Assembly: GCA_023014485.1 (NCBI GenBank) | Contig: JAJOZX010001074.1 | Span: forward strand, 403,001-467,000 | Source of the DNA: Bathynomus jamesi | Lineage: Eukaryota; Arthropoda; Malacostraca; Isopoda; Cirolanidae | Direction: 5' to 3' | DNA length: 64,000 bases | Translations under genes and position numbers: made by a program | Part shown: positions 1-11,603 of the stretch, piece by piece | Position numbering within the stretch: position 1 is the stretch's first letter | How the letters are laid out: each line of letters starts with the position of its first letter | Notes under the pieces: model-generated | Told to the model about the DNA's origin: nothing | Database searches by the model: none | Seen by the model: the letters and a program-made list of their open reading frames with translations, nothing else

Positions 1-240
1 TCTTACAATTGAAGACATTCTCCCGTTTGTAGAAATGTATTTTGTTTAAATTCCTCAGAATAAAAAAAGGGAACCGATGTCTGAAGATGACTTCTAGTCA
101 GAACATCTCGAAACGTTTCGTTTATTGATGGTGAAGCGCATAACTTATTTATTTTCTCCACTTTTCTAGTCTTTTTGTTTAAATTCACTTTTCATCTATG
201 TCAAGTATTAATTAACTGTTCGCTCATAATGTATTATTAA
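1..240 (+). repeat. Possible decayed retroelement 3' remnant
   Basis: Seen: a motif reading CTGAAGATG, a short hairpin (GACT...AGTC) nested in a second stem (AGATG...CATCT), then CGAAACG, around 71-112. A related arrangement appears in opposite orientation near 25030-25050, and similar CTGANGA...GAAA motifs sit at the Penelope-like 3' ends elsewhere in this window. Inference: a decayed Penelope-like or related retroelement end. No reading frame is convincing. Low confidence. Confidence 0.25.
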
Positions 241-266
241 AGGTGTGTGTGTGTGTGTGTGTGTGT
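241..266. repeat. (GT)n microsatellite
   Basis: Uninterrupted GT dinucleotide tract of about 12 units, followed by AT-rich DNA with no recognised feature. Confidence 0.9.
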
Positions 267-1517
267 TTTGAGAATAGCAACGTGATCATTTTTTTGTGTA
301 TTTAAAAATAATTTTTGTATTTGTATTATGTAATGTGTTCTCGTGTATCTGTAAGGCTAAACTTTTAAGTTTGACGTTTTCAAAAAAATGGATTCAAATA
401 AAAGCTTATAAAAAGTGTGAAGATATAAACTTTTTCAGCACCACTAAAACTTGACAAATATAAGTAGTTTTGCTCGAAGGACTTCTGATAACTTAAACGT
501 AAATTTGCTACTGTGGTTTTGTATCCAATATTTTTAAAGTTACTTTAGAATTTCCACTTAAAATAGTTATTATTTAATTTAAAATTTTAATTATTTTTAA
601 ATTGTTAACAAAAGTTAATGTAACAAAATCATTGGTTAACCTCACGGACATATTCCTTGTCTCTTAATTTTTTTTTTTCATTTATTGTCCCTTTGATACG
701 CGGAATTTTATCCATGATTTGTACATTTTTGGAAAAAAAACTTTCCTTACTGATTAGTAATTTTTATGCTTTTACGAATTATGGGAATCTAGGCGAATTT
801 TTTTCCCGAAACAGTACGTATTACCGACTGACGTTGCGATTATTTCTATACTAATACGATTAATACTCTATTTGAGCATTTAAATAAATTCCCCTAAAAA
901 TATTAAAACTAAAATTTGGAAATAAATTAGCCGAATCCTTTATTATAACGGCGCATTAATGTTTTATATAAATCCTATTCCTTATCCTCCTCTCGCGCGA
1001 AGGTCTTCATTCAGACTCGTATGAGATGCTGCTGGCGGGATTGTCGAGGCGTAGCTGCGGATATCAAACAAAACCCGCGTTTAGGTATTATGCTCCTTAC
1101 GGGCGGAGTAAATAAGAAGCATATTAGAGTGAATATAAAGCGTAAAGAGGAGCTCGAAGTAATGAAAAGCATTTTGAGACACGATTCTAACACGTTTGTA
1201 CCGTGTAGTAAGTGGGGTCCACACAAAGAGAGGAACGTTTCATAACAATCGGGGTTTTGACTCGAGCACCAAAATATTTCACTTCTTTCGTGAAAGCTTT
1301 TCATGTCCTATTTTTCACGCTACACTCACGCATAAAGAAAAACAAAATTATATAAAGCGGAAGTGAAAACAAAAATTAAGAATATCCTTTTGGGGTGAGG
1401 GGTTGGGGGGGGGGGGGGGGTGAATGCGCAATAGTGTAACTTCACTTATTCTTTTGAAGAATATTTGTCTGAAGAAATTTAAATATTTGGTTGTATTTTT
1501 TATGACTAAAATTAGTC

Positions 1518-1518
<1 letters not shown>
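267..1518. other. Unassigned non-coding stretch
   Basis: AT-rich sequence with a GC-richer island around 990-1250. Overlapping short open frames on both strands at 1011-1304 have no recognisable domain and look like chance frames. A poly-G tract lies at about 1405-1420. I see no gene, RNA gene or complete mobile element. Confidence 0.5.
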
Positions 1519-1548
<30 letters not shown>

Positions 1549-1710
1549 TGTGTAGGATTGTTTACTCTCTTTCGTAACGGCAAGGGGGGTGGAGGGTCAT
1601 TACATCATCTGAGGACGGGCCACCCATCCAACCACTGAACAGATACGACGTTGCTTAACCTCGCTGATCGTATAGGAAGCGGTGTTACGACGTGGCCACG
1701 ACGTAGCCCG
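1519..1710 (-). mobile_element. 5S rRNA-derived SINE, copy 1 (minus)
   Basis: Read on the minus strand it starts GGCTACGTCGTGGCC and continues into a degenerate 5S rRNA body with the internal promoter blocks: a box A-like AGGTTAAGCAACGT, then a box C-like GGTTGGATGGGTGGCC. The 3' side ends in ATA/ATGATA simple repeats (1519-1550), as SINE tails do. Two other copies lie at 15603-15829 and 57355-57541. It is a 5S-derived retroposon, not a functional 5S gene: the 5S body is interrupted and fused to an unrelated tail. Confidence 0.75.
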
Positions 1711-3018
1711 ATTTCCTATACTGGCGATTTAGTATTACTGTAAATGACACTGAACTGTATCACTCCCATTCATGTTGATTTTGTTTCGTGAAATTCTTCT
1801 GTCCCGAAAGACGAGTTGGTTTTAATCCTGAAATAAGATCATAATAATACTTTCCAAATATTTTGTCCGATTATTTAAAAATACTTTTTTTAAGATGTTA
1901 AAAAACTGAAAAGAGCAAAGAATAATTAGAGAAGTTGCTCGCGTGCCGTTTTTTTGTTGGCACTATTTTCTTTATCTCTCTTCCTCGGAATGAAGTTGAA
2001 GAGTGAATGGCTGCAACGCCAAATCTATGAACCATTCCGTGAATTTACGTCTTTTGAACCAAAAACAAAAAGAATGCTCGTCCTTCCTCTTAAACTAAAT
2101 ATTAACGGTCGTCTCGAAACGTCGTTGAGGGCGGTGTCAAGTTCGCGTCTGCGACGATGCCATCGTCTTCCCGACTGCTTCGAGGCACTCCACTTTATGG
2201 AGGCGTTTCTCACTTATTGGCCAATAAATCCGTTTCGGGTCGTCGTCTTCCTCGTTGTCGTAGTGAGAAGACGAAGAAGGACAACTAGGCGCGACGATAC
2301 CTTTCGCGTGTCAAGCGAGTGTTTTGGTTTCGCGAAAGAGGGTCTCTTACCCCTCCTTGACCCTCATTTGAGGAGTCGTGGAAGGTTTTTTTTTTTAAAG
2401 GATTCTGAGTGTTACCTCTCGACAGATTAATCGAGGAATGACGAGCGAGTTAATTTTCGCTTTTCTCAAACGGTTTTTCCTTCATGCTTTAATGAGGTGC
2501 CTCAGCGCTCCTTTGAAGGCACCGCCAATAATCGCATTCCCGCCCGACTTAGTCTCTCGGTATGCAAATGCCAAATTCCCCTCCATTTCTTACGTTCACG
2601 CGTAAACGTAACACCTCTCTCTTAGACGTACACGCGAGTTTTCTCGTCTGTATCGTGGGTTTACACGAGTTTATGGTCGCTTTATAAGTTGGCAAATGCG
2701 TAATTCCCGTTCACAAAGTTCAAAAATTATTTTAAAATACAATATTCCCTTTTTTTCATCCAGTCTTTCCCCTCTATTTATCAGGGAAAATTTTCCTGTT
2801 TTCATTTCGTTTCACTTTTTGGATTTGTTTATAGATTTTGCCTTTTTTCCCTCCAATTTTTAAATTTTTTTGAACTTTTTTGAACTTTTTTGAACTTTTG
2901 AGTGAAGTTGTAATTTATAATGCACAATATTGGAGTCAAGGACTGTAGATGTAATGGGTTTAAATCAAATAAAGTCTGTTTTCTTAGCTATTTACCATTT
3001 ACATTTTGATCAGCCTTA
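1711..3018. other. Unassigned stretch with a GC-richer block and an 11-bp repeat
   Basis: From about 1930 to 2680 base composition is less AT-rich and CpG dinucleotides are common. A 158-codon plus-strand open frame (1954-2430) lies here but has low-complexity Val/Arg runs, no domain and no splice context that I can defend. A short tandem array of TTTTTTGAACT (three units) occurs at about 2867-2898. Otherwise nothing recognised. Confidence 0.45.
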
Positions 3019-3060
3019 TATATATATATATATATATATAATTATATATAATATATATAT
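3019..3060. repeat. (TA)n microsatellite
   Basis: TA-rich tract ending directly at the left arm of the 3061-3214 palindrome. This junction pattern recurs at several palindromes in the window. Confidence 0.9.
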
Positions 3061-3214
3061 GATGAATAAAACCACGAAGGAAAGGAAACACAGATGGTGC
3101 TCAAGCGCTTTCGTCTAATGACATCCTCAGGATGTTCAGTGTTCCTGAGGATGTCATTAGACGAAAGCGCTTGAGCACCATCTGTGTTTCCTTTCCTTCG
3201 TGGTTTTATTCATC
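3061..3214. repeat. Perfect 70-bp palindrome, Penelope-3'-end snap-back (family A)
   Basis: Arms 3061-3130 and 3145-3214 are exact reverse complements with a 14-nt loop. The right arm, from CTGAGGATGTCATTAGACG to the tail around 3215-3256 (ATAAATATTTTTCACGTG...), matches the 3' end of the Penelope-like copies at 29752-29826 and 33020-33143. It is therefore a fold-back of that retroelement's terminal segment. A shorter relative folds at a different point at 27531-27610. Confidence 0.9.
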
Positions 3215-3254
3215 ATAAATATTTTTCACGTGTTACTTTCGTGAAATAATTTTC

Positions 3255-3255
<1 letters not shown>

Positions 3256-3287
<32 letters not shown>

Positions 3288-3288
3288 A

Positions 3289-3333
<45 letters not shown>
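3256..3333. repeat. (TA)n microsatellite
   Basis: Long TA tract with two short ATTATA interruptions between the family A palindrome and the mariner at 3334; it supplies the TA target dinucleotide for that mariner. Confidence 0.9.
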
Positions 3334-3339
<6 letters not shown>

Positions 3340-4315
3340 GTCCCCAAAAAAACTATGTACTCTTTATAGCATCATATATTTTATAATTTAAAAAAACCAA
3401 ACAATATATTGTTATAGCAATTGCCATCTAAATTAGTAATCTAAGTGATCAAAATGTTATAGCGAGTTGTTTGCATAAAAAATTTAATTAACTACGCCAA
3501 GTGCTCAAAATGTTCTCCGGCGGCATGAATGCACTTTCAATACAACAAAATCGTGTGGTCTGATGAAGCTACCTTCAAGCTGAATGGCACAGTAAATCGA
3601 CACAACTGCAGGTACTGGTCACTTGATAATCCATACGTTTATGTGGATAAACATGTTAATTTACCAGGATTAACAGCATGGTGTGGTTTATCATCCAGGG
3701 GTTTGGTTGGACCATTTTTCTTTAATGGGACAGTTACCGGTGCCGCATATCTCGACATGCTGCGGACAGAAATTATACCCGCAGTTCGGAAGTTGTTTGG
3801 AAACGACGACTTTTACTTTCAACAAGATGGAGCCCCCCCTCATTATCATTGTGATGTCAGAAGGTACCTCGATGAAACGTTGCCTAACCGTTGGATAGGA
3901 CGAAGAGGAAGCGTTGAGTATCCTCCACGTTCACCGGACTTGACTCCACTTGATTTTTACTTGTGGGGCTACCTGAAGGATGCAGTTTATGGTACAAGAC
4001 CCGCAACACTCGAACACCTTAAGGATGCATTTAGGGAAAAGTGCGGGACCATCACAGCATCCACATTAGTCCATGTCTGCGAATCAGTTAGTCGACGCAT
4101 TCAAAAGTGCATTCATGCCTCCGGAGAACATTTTGAGCACTTGGCGTAGTTAATTAAATTTTCTATGCAAACAACTTGCTATAACATTTTGTTTACTTAG
4201 ATTACTAATTTACCTTTCATTGGCAATTGCCATAACAATATATTGTTTGGTTTTTTTTTAAATTATAAAATATATGATGCTGTAAAGAGTATATATTTTT
4301 TTTTGTGACACCCTG
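3334..4315 (+). mobile_element. Rearranged mariner with about 205-bp inverted termini
   Basis: TA dinucleotides flank both ends (3332-3333, 4316-4317) and the ends read AGGGTGTC / GACACCCTG. The left 3334-3538 is a near-copy, in reverse complement, of the right 4110-4315, including the codons for the last residues and stop of the transposase. The normal 5' end and N-terminal DNA-binding half are absent. The element looks like a product in which the 5' portion was replaced by an inverted duplicate of the 3' end. Confidence 0.85.
3529..4149 (+). pseudogene. Mariner transposase, catalytic half only (DD41D-type)
   Basis: Open frame of 206 codons covering the DDE/D nuclease of a Tc1/mariner transposase. 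Visible: first Asp in IVWSDEATF, second Asp in FQQDGAPPH, third Asp in [12 protein letters not shown], with 41 residues between the second and third Asp, which fits the DD41D (rosa-like) group. It ends [17 protein letters not shown]. Full-length family members have about 330-350 residues with an N-terminal helix-turn-helix; that half is missing here. The apparent start codon lies inside the inverted terminus and is accidental. The frame is otherwise open, suggesting a fairly young event. Not expected to be active alone. Confidence 0.85.
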
Positions 4316-4317
4316 TA

Positions 4318-4997
4318 TATAAACGTGTGTGTGTGTGTGTGTGTATGAACCGTCGTTCAAACCCTCATAACGTAAATATATATATATACCTATATATGAA
4401 GAAATTGTAGACACCAATCGACCAGGGAAGTACTCCAGTGGGACGTTATGCAGGAGACAGGGAGTGTTGGAACTACCGTTTCTCCCGTCACTGTCCTCTT
4501 TAGCTGATCTTTTTCTGTCTCATCTACTCTGTGAGCAGTCCAACACGCTCTCAAACACACGCTTCTTCCTCTATTCTTCACTCCACCTACATGCGTTTTA
4601 CATACAAAATTAAAAAAAAGGCATCGTGAGTCTCGGAGGCCTTGATTTCGGCTCCTTATTTTTACGGGCGCTCGCCCTTGGCCCCTCTTCCTGCATAAAG
4701 GAAAAAAAAAAAATATATATATATAGTTGTGCGTGCGCGTTCGCGTTTGCACGTGTGTAACTACTTGTGATGTTCGGTATTTTTTTTTTACTTGGACTCT
4801 CAACCTGATTATAGAGGTAGTTATACAGTATAATATGTAGATTGTAGTTGTAGATAAAAGCAAGCTTGATTTACATAAGACGGTGTTCCCAAAACCCAAA
4901 TGATTCGCCTTCCTTTTGGACTCGTTTAAAGCGATGTAAATTTGTTACAGCGATCAAACTGAAACTAGATTCGGTCATTCTCGTTTGCATTACAGTA

Positions 4998-5039
<42 letters not shown>

Positions 5040-5938
5040 CAAAGCAACACCTTTATTTGAGTTTCATCTTTCCGACCTGCAACGACGCGTTGCCATTCCT
5101 TTTTTTCGCTTCACCAAACACGACAAAACAAGTTCATTCATTGCTCATGTTTCTAAAGTACGGTCCGTAAGCTCAGTATTCACGCCAACGTATCTTCCCT
5201 AGATAAGAACACTGACGGGACTGAATTATTTATCTTACACACACACACACACACACTGCCTGTTAATGTATGCCGAGGGCGCGATTAATCCGCAATCATC
5301 CGATGAATATTACTAATAGCCGCATCGTGCCCTGAGTGACCAACGTCAGGTGGTGCTCATAATTACACGCTGGGATCACTGTCGTCAGCATACATACGCT
5401 ACGACTATTGCCTGCACTCGCGTGTCTATAAGGGAATGATGAAGATGGAAGGGAAAAGGATTATATTTAATGGGTGGAAGTCGTTTGAGCGGAGTGGAAG
5501 AGTTTAGAAGATAGGTGAATGATGTGTGATGTTCACTATAACGATAGATGAGGATTGTTGGGGATGAACAGAGTGAAATCGGAAGGATTAAGTGGAGCGT
5601 GAATCAAGATTTTCCATTGTGTCACATGATGTAATAGTTAGTGCAAAAAGGGTGCGCTTGATGCAAGAAGCGGCAAAGACTAATATAAGCATTCAACGAT
5701 TGTCTCTGTCATTAGTTATGTACTTGTTTAACATTTATAGGAGTAGAGTGCGTGGTCAGGGCCGTGTAACAGTAGAGAACAAGAGGAACATGGTACGAAT
5801 GCTCGATAGAAAGTCGTGCTGCTTCTTGTGGTGGTTCTCAAAGGGCTGGGCCCATCCCTAAGGGGCGCGCGAACATGCAGTAGTTACTTGTATTTCTCAA
5901 GAAGAATTTCGGAGGGTTTTTATTTTTTGAATAGCCTG

Positions 5939-5993
<55 letters not shown>

Positions 5994-6390
5994 AAACTCT
6001 CGATTGACATCCGTCTTGACGGCTTTCTAGTTAAAATTCAAATGCAGTATCTCAAAAAGTATTAGCCGCAGTTTTAGGTTAGGTTCGGTTATTTGAGGAG
6101 CTGACATCATGCGCGAGTCGGGTAAAACCCGCGTGTGTCTGTGCGTACGTGCGTAGGTCAACTGTGGATGTAAATGAATGAATGTAGTAACTCGGGAAGG
6201 GAAGAAAGGTAATATTTTAATAAAGTTACATTTTCGGTACCTCATTATTCCTCAACATTTTATATAGAAATTGAGAAATATATTTTTAGTAGGGAAAAAA
6301 AGATGTCAGGGTGAGGTGAGGCGAGGCCACGCACTTTATTATTAATATACTACAACTCAGAATGTTCCCCTGAGAAACTTTTATATTACA
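4318..6390. other. Non-coding stretch with a LINE tail and microsatellites
   Basis: Microsatellites: (GT)n 4325-4344, (CA)n about 5001-5037, (CA)n about 5237-5257, (GT)n about 5942-5992. At about 4650-4705 the sequence GGGCGCTCGCCCTTGGCCCC followed by an A-rich run matches the end of the LINE remnant at 24190-24520, so a plus-oriented LINE 3' tail is likely. The open frames at 4390-4899 (minus) and 5592-5861 (plus) show no domain and are not supported as genes. Confidence 0.5.
5942..5992. repeat. (GT)n microsatellite
   Basis: About 25 uninterrupted GT units. Confidence 0.95.
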
Positions 6391-6391
6391 C

Positions 6392-6862
<471 letters not shown>

Positions 6863-7527
6863 TATATATATATACACACACACACCTTTCAACCTTTCCG
6901 GTGTTCCGTGCGATGATTCCTCATTTCACGTAGGTCAGCTTGTTGCCTCTGTCCTCGCCAGGTACTTCCGGCTCATCTGGCATTGTTCTGAGCCAAGCAT
7001 CTAGCATTATTTAGAAGATTTCTACCACTACACCAGTCGTGTTTCGTAGTTCCTTAGGTAGCTGGTTGAACAATCTTGGCCCTTTGACAACAAAGCTATT
7101 TTCCTTCAGGCTTGAAAATGTTCCCTGTTTAGCCTTTAGTTTGGGAACGCGACACATTCTTCCTTTCCTACTTCCCATTGTTGTTTGAATGGTGACAGAG
7201 TTCAAAGTGAGTTTAGGGACTAGTTTCTTTATTATTTTCCATGTGTAAATAGCGTGTACCTCTTTCTTCTTCTTTCTAGCGAACATAAATTTAATTTACG
7301 TAATCTCTCCCAGTAATTTAGTTCCTTGATCTTCACTGAAGCTTCCCTGAATTCTTTTTATTTGTCTAATGTCTTCTTTTTTATATGAGGACGTTAAAAC
7401 AGCAATACTCCTACTTGGGTATGATCAGCATTTTCAACAGAAGAATCATTATATTCCTATTCCTTCTTTTAAAGGTTCTCAGTATCTATCCAGTTATTCT
7501 TTTTGCTTTGTTTACTGCTATCTTATA

Positions 7528-8155
7528 CAGGGTGTCTCAAAAGTCACTATCTATTTCGGTGACATTTGATGTTTTTTTAAAAAATGCTATGCTGGCATAA
7601 AGATATGTACTTCTGGTGCAAATTTGTGTATTTAAAAAAAGTTAATTGGTTTATTATCTTGACATGCTTGAACAATTCCTCGAACCTCAACTTCTTACAG
7701 ATGGCATTCTTGACACAGTAGTTTTTCAGCAGGATGGAGCACCGTGACAGCATCTTGACAGACGCTTCCCCGGTCGCTGGATTGGTCGTGGAGGAACACA
7801 ACCATGGGCAGCACGTTCACCCGATTTAACACCATTAGATTTTTTCGCCTGGGGTTTCATTAAGTCTAAGGTGTACACTGGTAGAAGAATTAGTGATGTA
7901 GCCGAACTTCGAAATCGTATTACCGATGCAGTTCAGAAAATAACACCTCAAATGCTGGAAAGTGTGTTCCGGGAAACAACTTATCGCTTTGAGCTCTGTA
8001 GAGACACTGATGGTCGCCATGTGGAGACAGATAAATAAATAGCACTAATTCTTTGTGGCACTTACTTTGAAATAAATATATTTTTCATGTCTTAAACCAG
8101 TTTTTCGTAATTCCCATTATTTTTCAAAATAGATAGTGACTTTTGAGACACCCTG
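7528..8155 (+). mobile_element. Mariner element inside the LINE
   Basis: Perfect 26-bp terminal inverted repeats (CAGGGTGTCTCAAAAGTCAC...) with TA on both sides (7526-7527, 8156-8157). It separates two halves of the same minus-strand LINE, so it inserted after that LINE. The interior has lost the N-terminal half of the transposase gene. Confidence 0.9.
7725..8038 (+). pseudogene. Mariner transposase C-terminal fragment
   Basis: Reads FQQDGAP, then an in-frame stop and small deletion, then [34 protein letters not shown] and a C-terminus ending GRHVETDK. The second and third catalytic Asp positions of the mariner DDD nuclease are visible (QQD, PLD). First Asp and helix-turn-helix are missing. 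Non-functional. Confidence 0.8.
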
Positions 8156-8540
8156 TATTGTATTTGAAATTTCGCATCGTCAGTCATTATAACTCCTAAA
8201 TCTTTCGCTGTAGAGTTTCTCTGAATTTCCTGTCCATTTGGGGGCATAGTATTCCATGGATTTTAGTTCCTCCCTTCTACCTAACTTAGTAGTTGAAATT
8301 TCTGTGTTAAATTTCATATTGTTGCCTTCAGACCAGCTGTAGATTCTGTTTGTCTGTTTGTAGAGATTCTATATCATTTAGGTTTCTTATTTTTCTACTA
8401 ATTTTTGTGTCATCGGCAAAGGATGTTACTGCGCTGTCACTAGTAACTTCTTAATTTATATGATATTAGTCAGCATGATTATGAATAGTGATGGAATCAA
8501 TACTGTTTCTTGTGGTCAAGAGCTATGAACGTTTGACTCT

Positions 8541-8838
8541 GATATTCTTTGGACTATATATATATATATATATATATATATCTATATATGCATGCACTTA
8601 GGTAAGGAAGCCTCTCTAAATACTAAAAACTGGGCCATAATCAGCAGTGTTTTTCCGTGTCATATTTCATTTTACGAGATCCGTTGATTCCAAATGTAGC
8701 GTTAATTTTAGCGTGAAATTCGAAAAAGAGTGCAGCGAACGTTGATAAATTTAACGTTATTCGATCTTGTGTTTAACAGATTCTATGTCATTCCATGCTG
8801 TTCGTATCCTTTTTTTCGTTTTCGTCTATGTGGGACCT
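8541..8838. other. Unassigned stretch
   Basis: A (TA)n tract at about 8558-8587, then AT-rich DNA without a recognised feature. Confidence 0.5.
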
Positions 8839-8960
8839 GTGTACAGTAACGGAATGATATACTCGTGTACAGTAACTGAATGAAATACTCGTGTACAGTA
8901 AATGAATAAAGTACTCGTGTACAGTAACGGAGTGATATACTGGTGTACAGTAAATAAATG
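8839..8960. repeat. 26-bp tandem repeat, about 5 units
   Basis: GTGTACAGTAA recurs at 8839, 8865, 8891, 8917 and 8943, an exact 26-bp period. The 15 bp between are variable (e.g. CGGAATGATATACTC, CTGAATGAAATACTC). A small minisatellite with no coding role that I can see. Confidence 0.9.
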
Positions 8961-9100
8961 ATTGTTTCTCAATGATTCACTCGAATTTGTCACGTGGATT
9001 ACGATCTTATTTTGGAAGATAAATGAGTTTGGTTTGTTTGTGTGTTTGTACGATGGACCCAATTTAAAATTTCCTTAACATTAAACTGAAATTCGGTGGG

Positions 9101-9133
<33 letters not shown>

Positions 9134-10361
9134 GTATAGCAAATCTAGATTTGAATCTAAATCGTGTTTCTTTCACAAATATGAACTTCTCTCTCCGTAA
9201 AAATAGTGAAACATTTCTCCGTCATTGTCTCGTTGTGTACCTTTGCATTTTTCAGTGAGTTTTGCCTCGAGGGATAAGAAATTTGTCTTCGTCAAACGTG
9301 TGATTTCCTTTTTGTGTGTTTGTGCAAAATTAAGATTTCTCTGGATTCGAGAGTTGGAATAATGGCTTTCGTCGCTCTTGCGAGGCACCTCCAGTGGAGT
9401 TTGCCGCCCCCTTCAAATAGTAAGCTTACGCGGAGAAATTCGTCTCATACCACGACAAATTTATTAAATTTTGTTCCGAATTATTTGTTTTGACTCTTAC
9501 CTCCGCGGAGTGGCCTTCATTACGGGTAATTCGATTGTTCCCAAACATTTTAGTTTCCTGACTTTTCCCTCTTAAGAATTTTATTTTTTTTTGTTTAAAT
9601 TGTTGTAAGATTGTAAAAACTGAAATATACCTAAAAATATCGATACATTTTTACGAATTTCTTATCCTTCCATACTTTTTGTATGGTCCAGAAATCTCGT
9701 ATTGAAAAACGTGTATTAATTCAAATCGAAAATCCTAATACACGATTGTCTTTAGGTTAAATGTAAAAAATAAATGACAGACAGGACTGAAATAAAAAAT
9801 TTATTTGGCATTTTATTAATTCTATTTGTACGATACTCCTTATTAAATTGGTGGTTAATCTTTCGTTTGGGTAAGGTTAGCTCGTCCCGTTTGTTCCGCT
9901 TTGGCTACTTTTGTGTCACTCATCTTCCCGTTTATTTTTGTTGTCGAGCGTAAAACATCATTTTTAATGTAGTTTCACGTTCTGATGAGCTTTTAACCTC
10001 GCAACATTTATCATCTATTCTTTCACTGACTTGGATAAGGACGATTAGGTCCAAAAGAGGTTTCCTGTTGTTCATCTAAATGAAATTTAAAGTGTTTGTA
10101 TTTACTGGAATTTGAGATTTTTTAATGCGTAATTACACGAAATACTTTCCTCATCAGTTCATTAGATAAAATTACTTTAAGAAAAAAATATTTATTCGAA
10201 AAACCGGAAACAAAATTTGTCAGTTTTTTTTATTTTGTCTACCTTTATGTTTGGCACTGCCAAGTGCCAATTTCACGACTTCAGAGTCACGAAGCTCGGA
10301 TTAGGAGAGAAGAGTCAAGGATGCTGCATCGCGTAAGAGAGAGAAAAAAATTATAAATATG
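8961..10361. other. Unassigned stretch
   Basis: Holds a (CAA)n tract at about 9103-9133. Short frames at 9173-9388 have no recognisable domain. I see no gene or complete repeat element here. Confidence 0.5.
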
Positions 10362-10923
10362 ACTATATGCAGTGGTGTAGTGCTGTGGGAACGCGTGGGA
10401 ACGGCGTTCCCTTACTTTTTTTGGTAGACGGAACGGCGTTCCCTCACTATTTCAAATAAATCCGAACTTACAAATCTCTAACGTCATGAAATTTTAATTC
10501 CCACCCCTAGAAGAAATATGAGAAAGAATCATTAACTGTTTCATTTCTTTTAGCTTCGACTGAGGCAATGCTAGCCTATAAAGATCTGGTGAAACAGTCA
10601 CCACGGCGTACCAGTTGTTAACTTTTTTTTAGTTAATCATTCCAGTTGTTAGCTATTTTTATTGATCGTACTGGATGTCGTATATCTAATGACACTGGAA
10701 ATACTGCATCTTCAACCTTGGAATATATCTATAATCCAGTGCATATGACCTCAAAATATCCCTGAAATTGGTCAGATTTCAAAAGATTTCCCGGGGGGTT
10801 ACAGTGCCCCGGACCCCCACTGTATGGGCTCGCCGCGCTCGCCATTGTCCCCCCGCATCTGAGTAACACTTTCAAAATGCGTTCCCTCACTTCTTTATTT
10901 AGCACTACACCACTGACTATATG
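10362..10923. mobile_element. hAT MITE with 8-bp TSD ACTATATG
   Basis: Element 10370-10915 (546 bp). Termini CAGTGGTGTAGTGCT and AGCACTACACCACTG are exact inverted repeats, flanked by the perfect 8-bp duplication ACTATATG (10362-10369 and 10916-10923), the hAT hallmark. Subterminal GGAACG/CGTTCC motifs repeat near both ends. No transposase coding; non-autonomous. Confidence 0.93.
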
Positions 10924-11603
10924 CATATATTTTCTTGTGCGTACAAACGCTGCAGCAACTCCGGTAGTTTTTAACTAAATGAGAAGTCGTGGTTCGTACG
11001 GAAAATGTCTCTTCTCTTTTTAAACATTTCGAGAAACGTTGATTTGAAAAATTTGTTAAAATCCTTTTCACAGATGGTCAATAAAAGATTGTCGCACCAA
11101 GAGCGGGAGATGGACGCCTCGAAAGCCTTTGTCGCGAGTGATGTTAAACGCGATTCAACATTTACTCGCGAGGAGACAATCATTTTCAGTATTCCAGAAA
11201 TGGGAATAAAAGAAAAGTTTGTAACGTTGCTGGGGCAAGTCCCTCTTTGAACCTTTGACAACCTTAAAAATAAAAACAATCTGGCACTCATATTTTGAAG
11301 AAGGAAGTGCCAACTTTCTTATTCAATATAAAATGATTTCGGAGAAGTATAAGATAATTACGCGTGGAATTTGGATTTAAGGGGTTCACAAAAATAACAA
11401 AATCATCGCTTTATGTCTTTATTCAGTATTAAATGAAAATGAAAAGGTTTATTGGCAGACTATAGTCCATATGACAGATATTATTAATACAATGACAGTT
11501 CATATACTAAGGATAGAAATATATACAATTGATTAGAAATAATACTGTAATGTCGAAGTTAAGTGGAGCTACAGACAGACGTTTTCGTACCAAGAAGTCC
11601 ATA
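10924..11603. other. Unassigned stretch
   Basis: Overlapping open frames on both strands at 10971-11291 show no recognisable domain. Non-coding as far as I can tell. Confidence 0.45.

Larger units (their letters stand above)
6883..8540 (-). mobile_element. Non-LTR retrotransposon 3' part (minus), split by a mariner
   Basis: On the minus strand, about 8540 to 8158 carries decayed reverse-transcriptase sequence including SFADDTKISRKI (the FADD-type catalytic block) with several stops; 7011-7286 carries the C-terminal end IYTWKIIKKLVPKLT...KGPRLFNQLPKELRN. The same C-terminal block (IYIWKILEGFVPNL, RIRGPKLFNALPREVRN) occurs in the plus-strand LINE at 39385-40272, so they belong to one family. 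A 3' untranslated tail runs to about 6883, and a piece of it recurs inverted at 50758-50820. The element is interrupted at 7528-8155. Clade not certain (CR1/L2-like). Confidence 0.75.

Noticed and set aside
1954..2430. 158-codon plus-strand frame in a GC-richer block
   Set aside because: Low-complexity Val and Arg runs, no domain, no convincing splice or start context; frame length is explained by local base composition.
3145..3175. Canonical hammerhead ribozyme
   Set aside because: CTGANGA and GAAA are present, but an extra base before stem II and no assignable stem III or cleavage triplet; kept only as a hypothesis.
4390..4899. 169-codon minus-strand frame
   Set aside because: Runs antisense through a LINE tail and simple repeats; no domain and no conserved motif.
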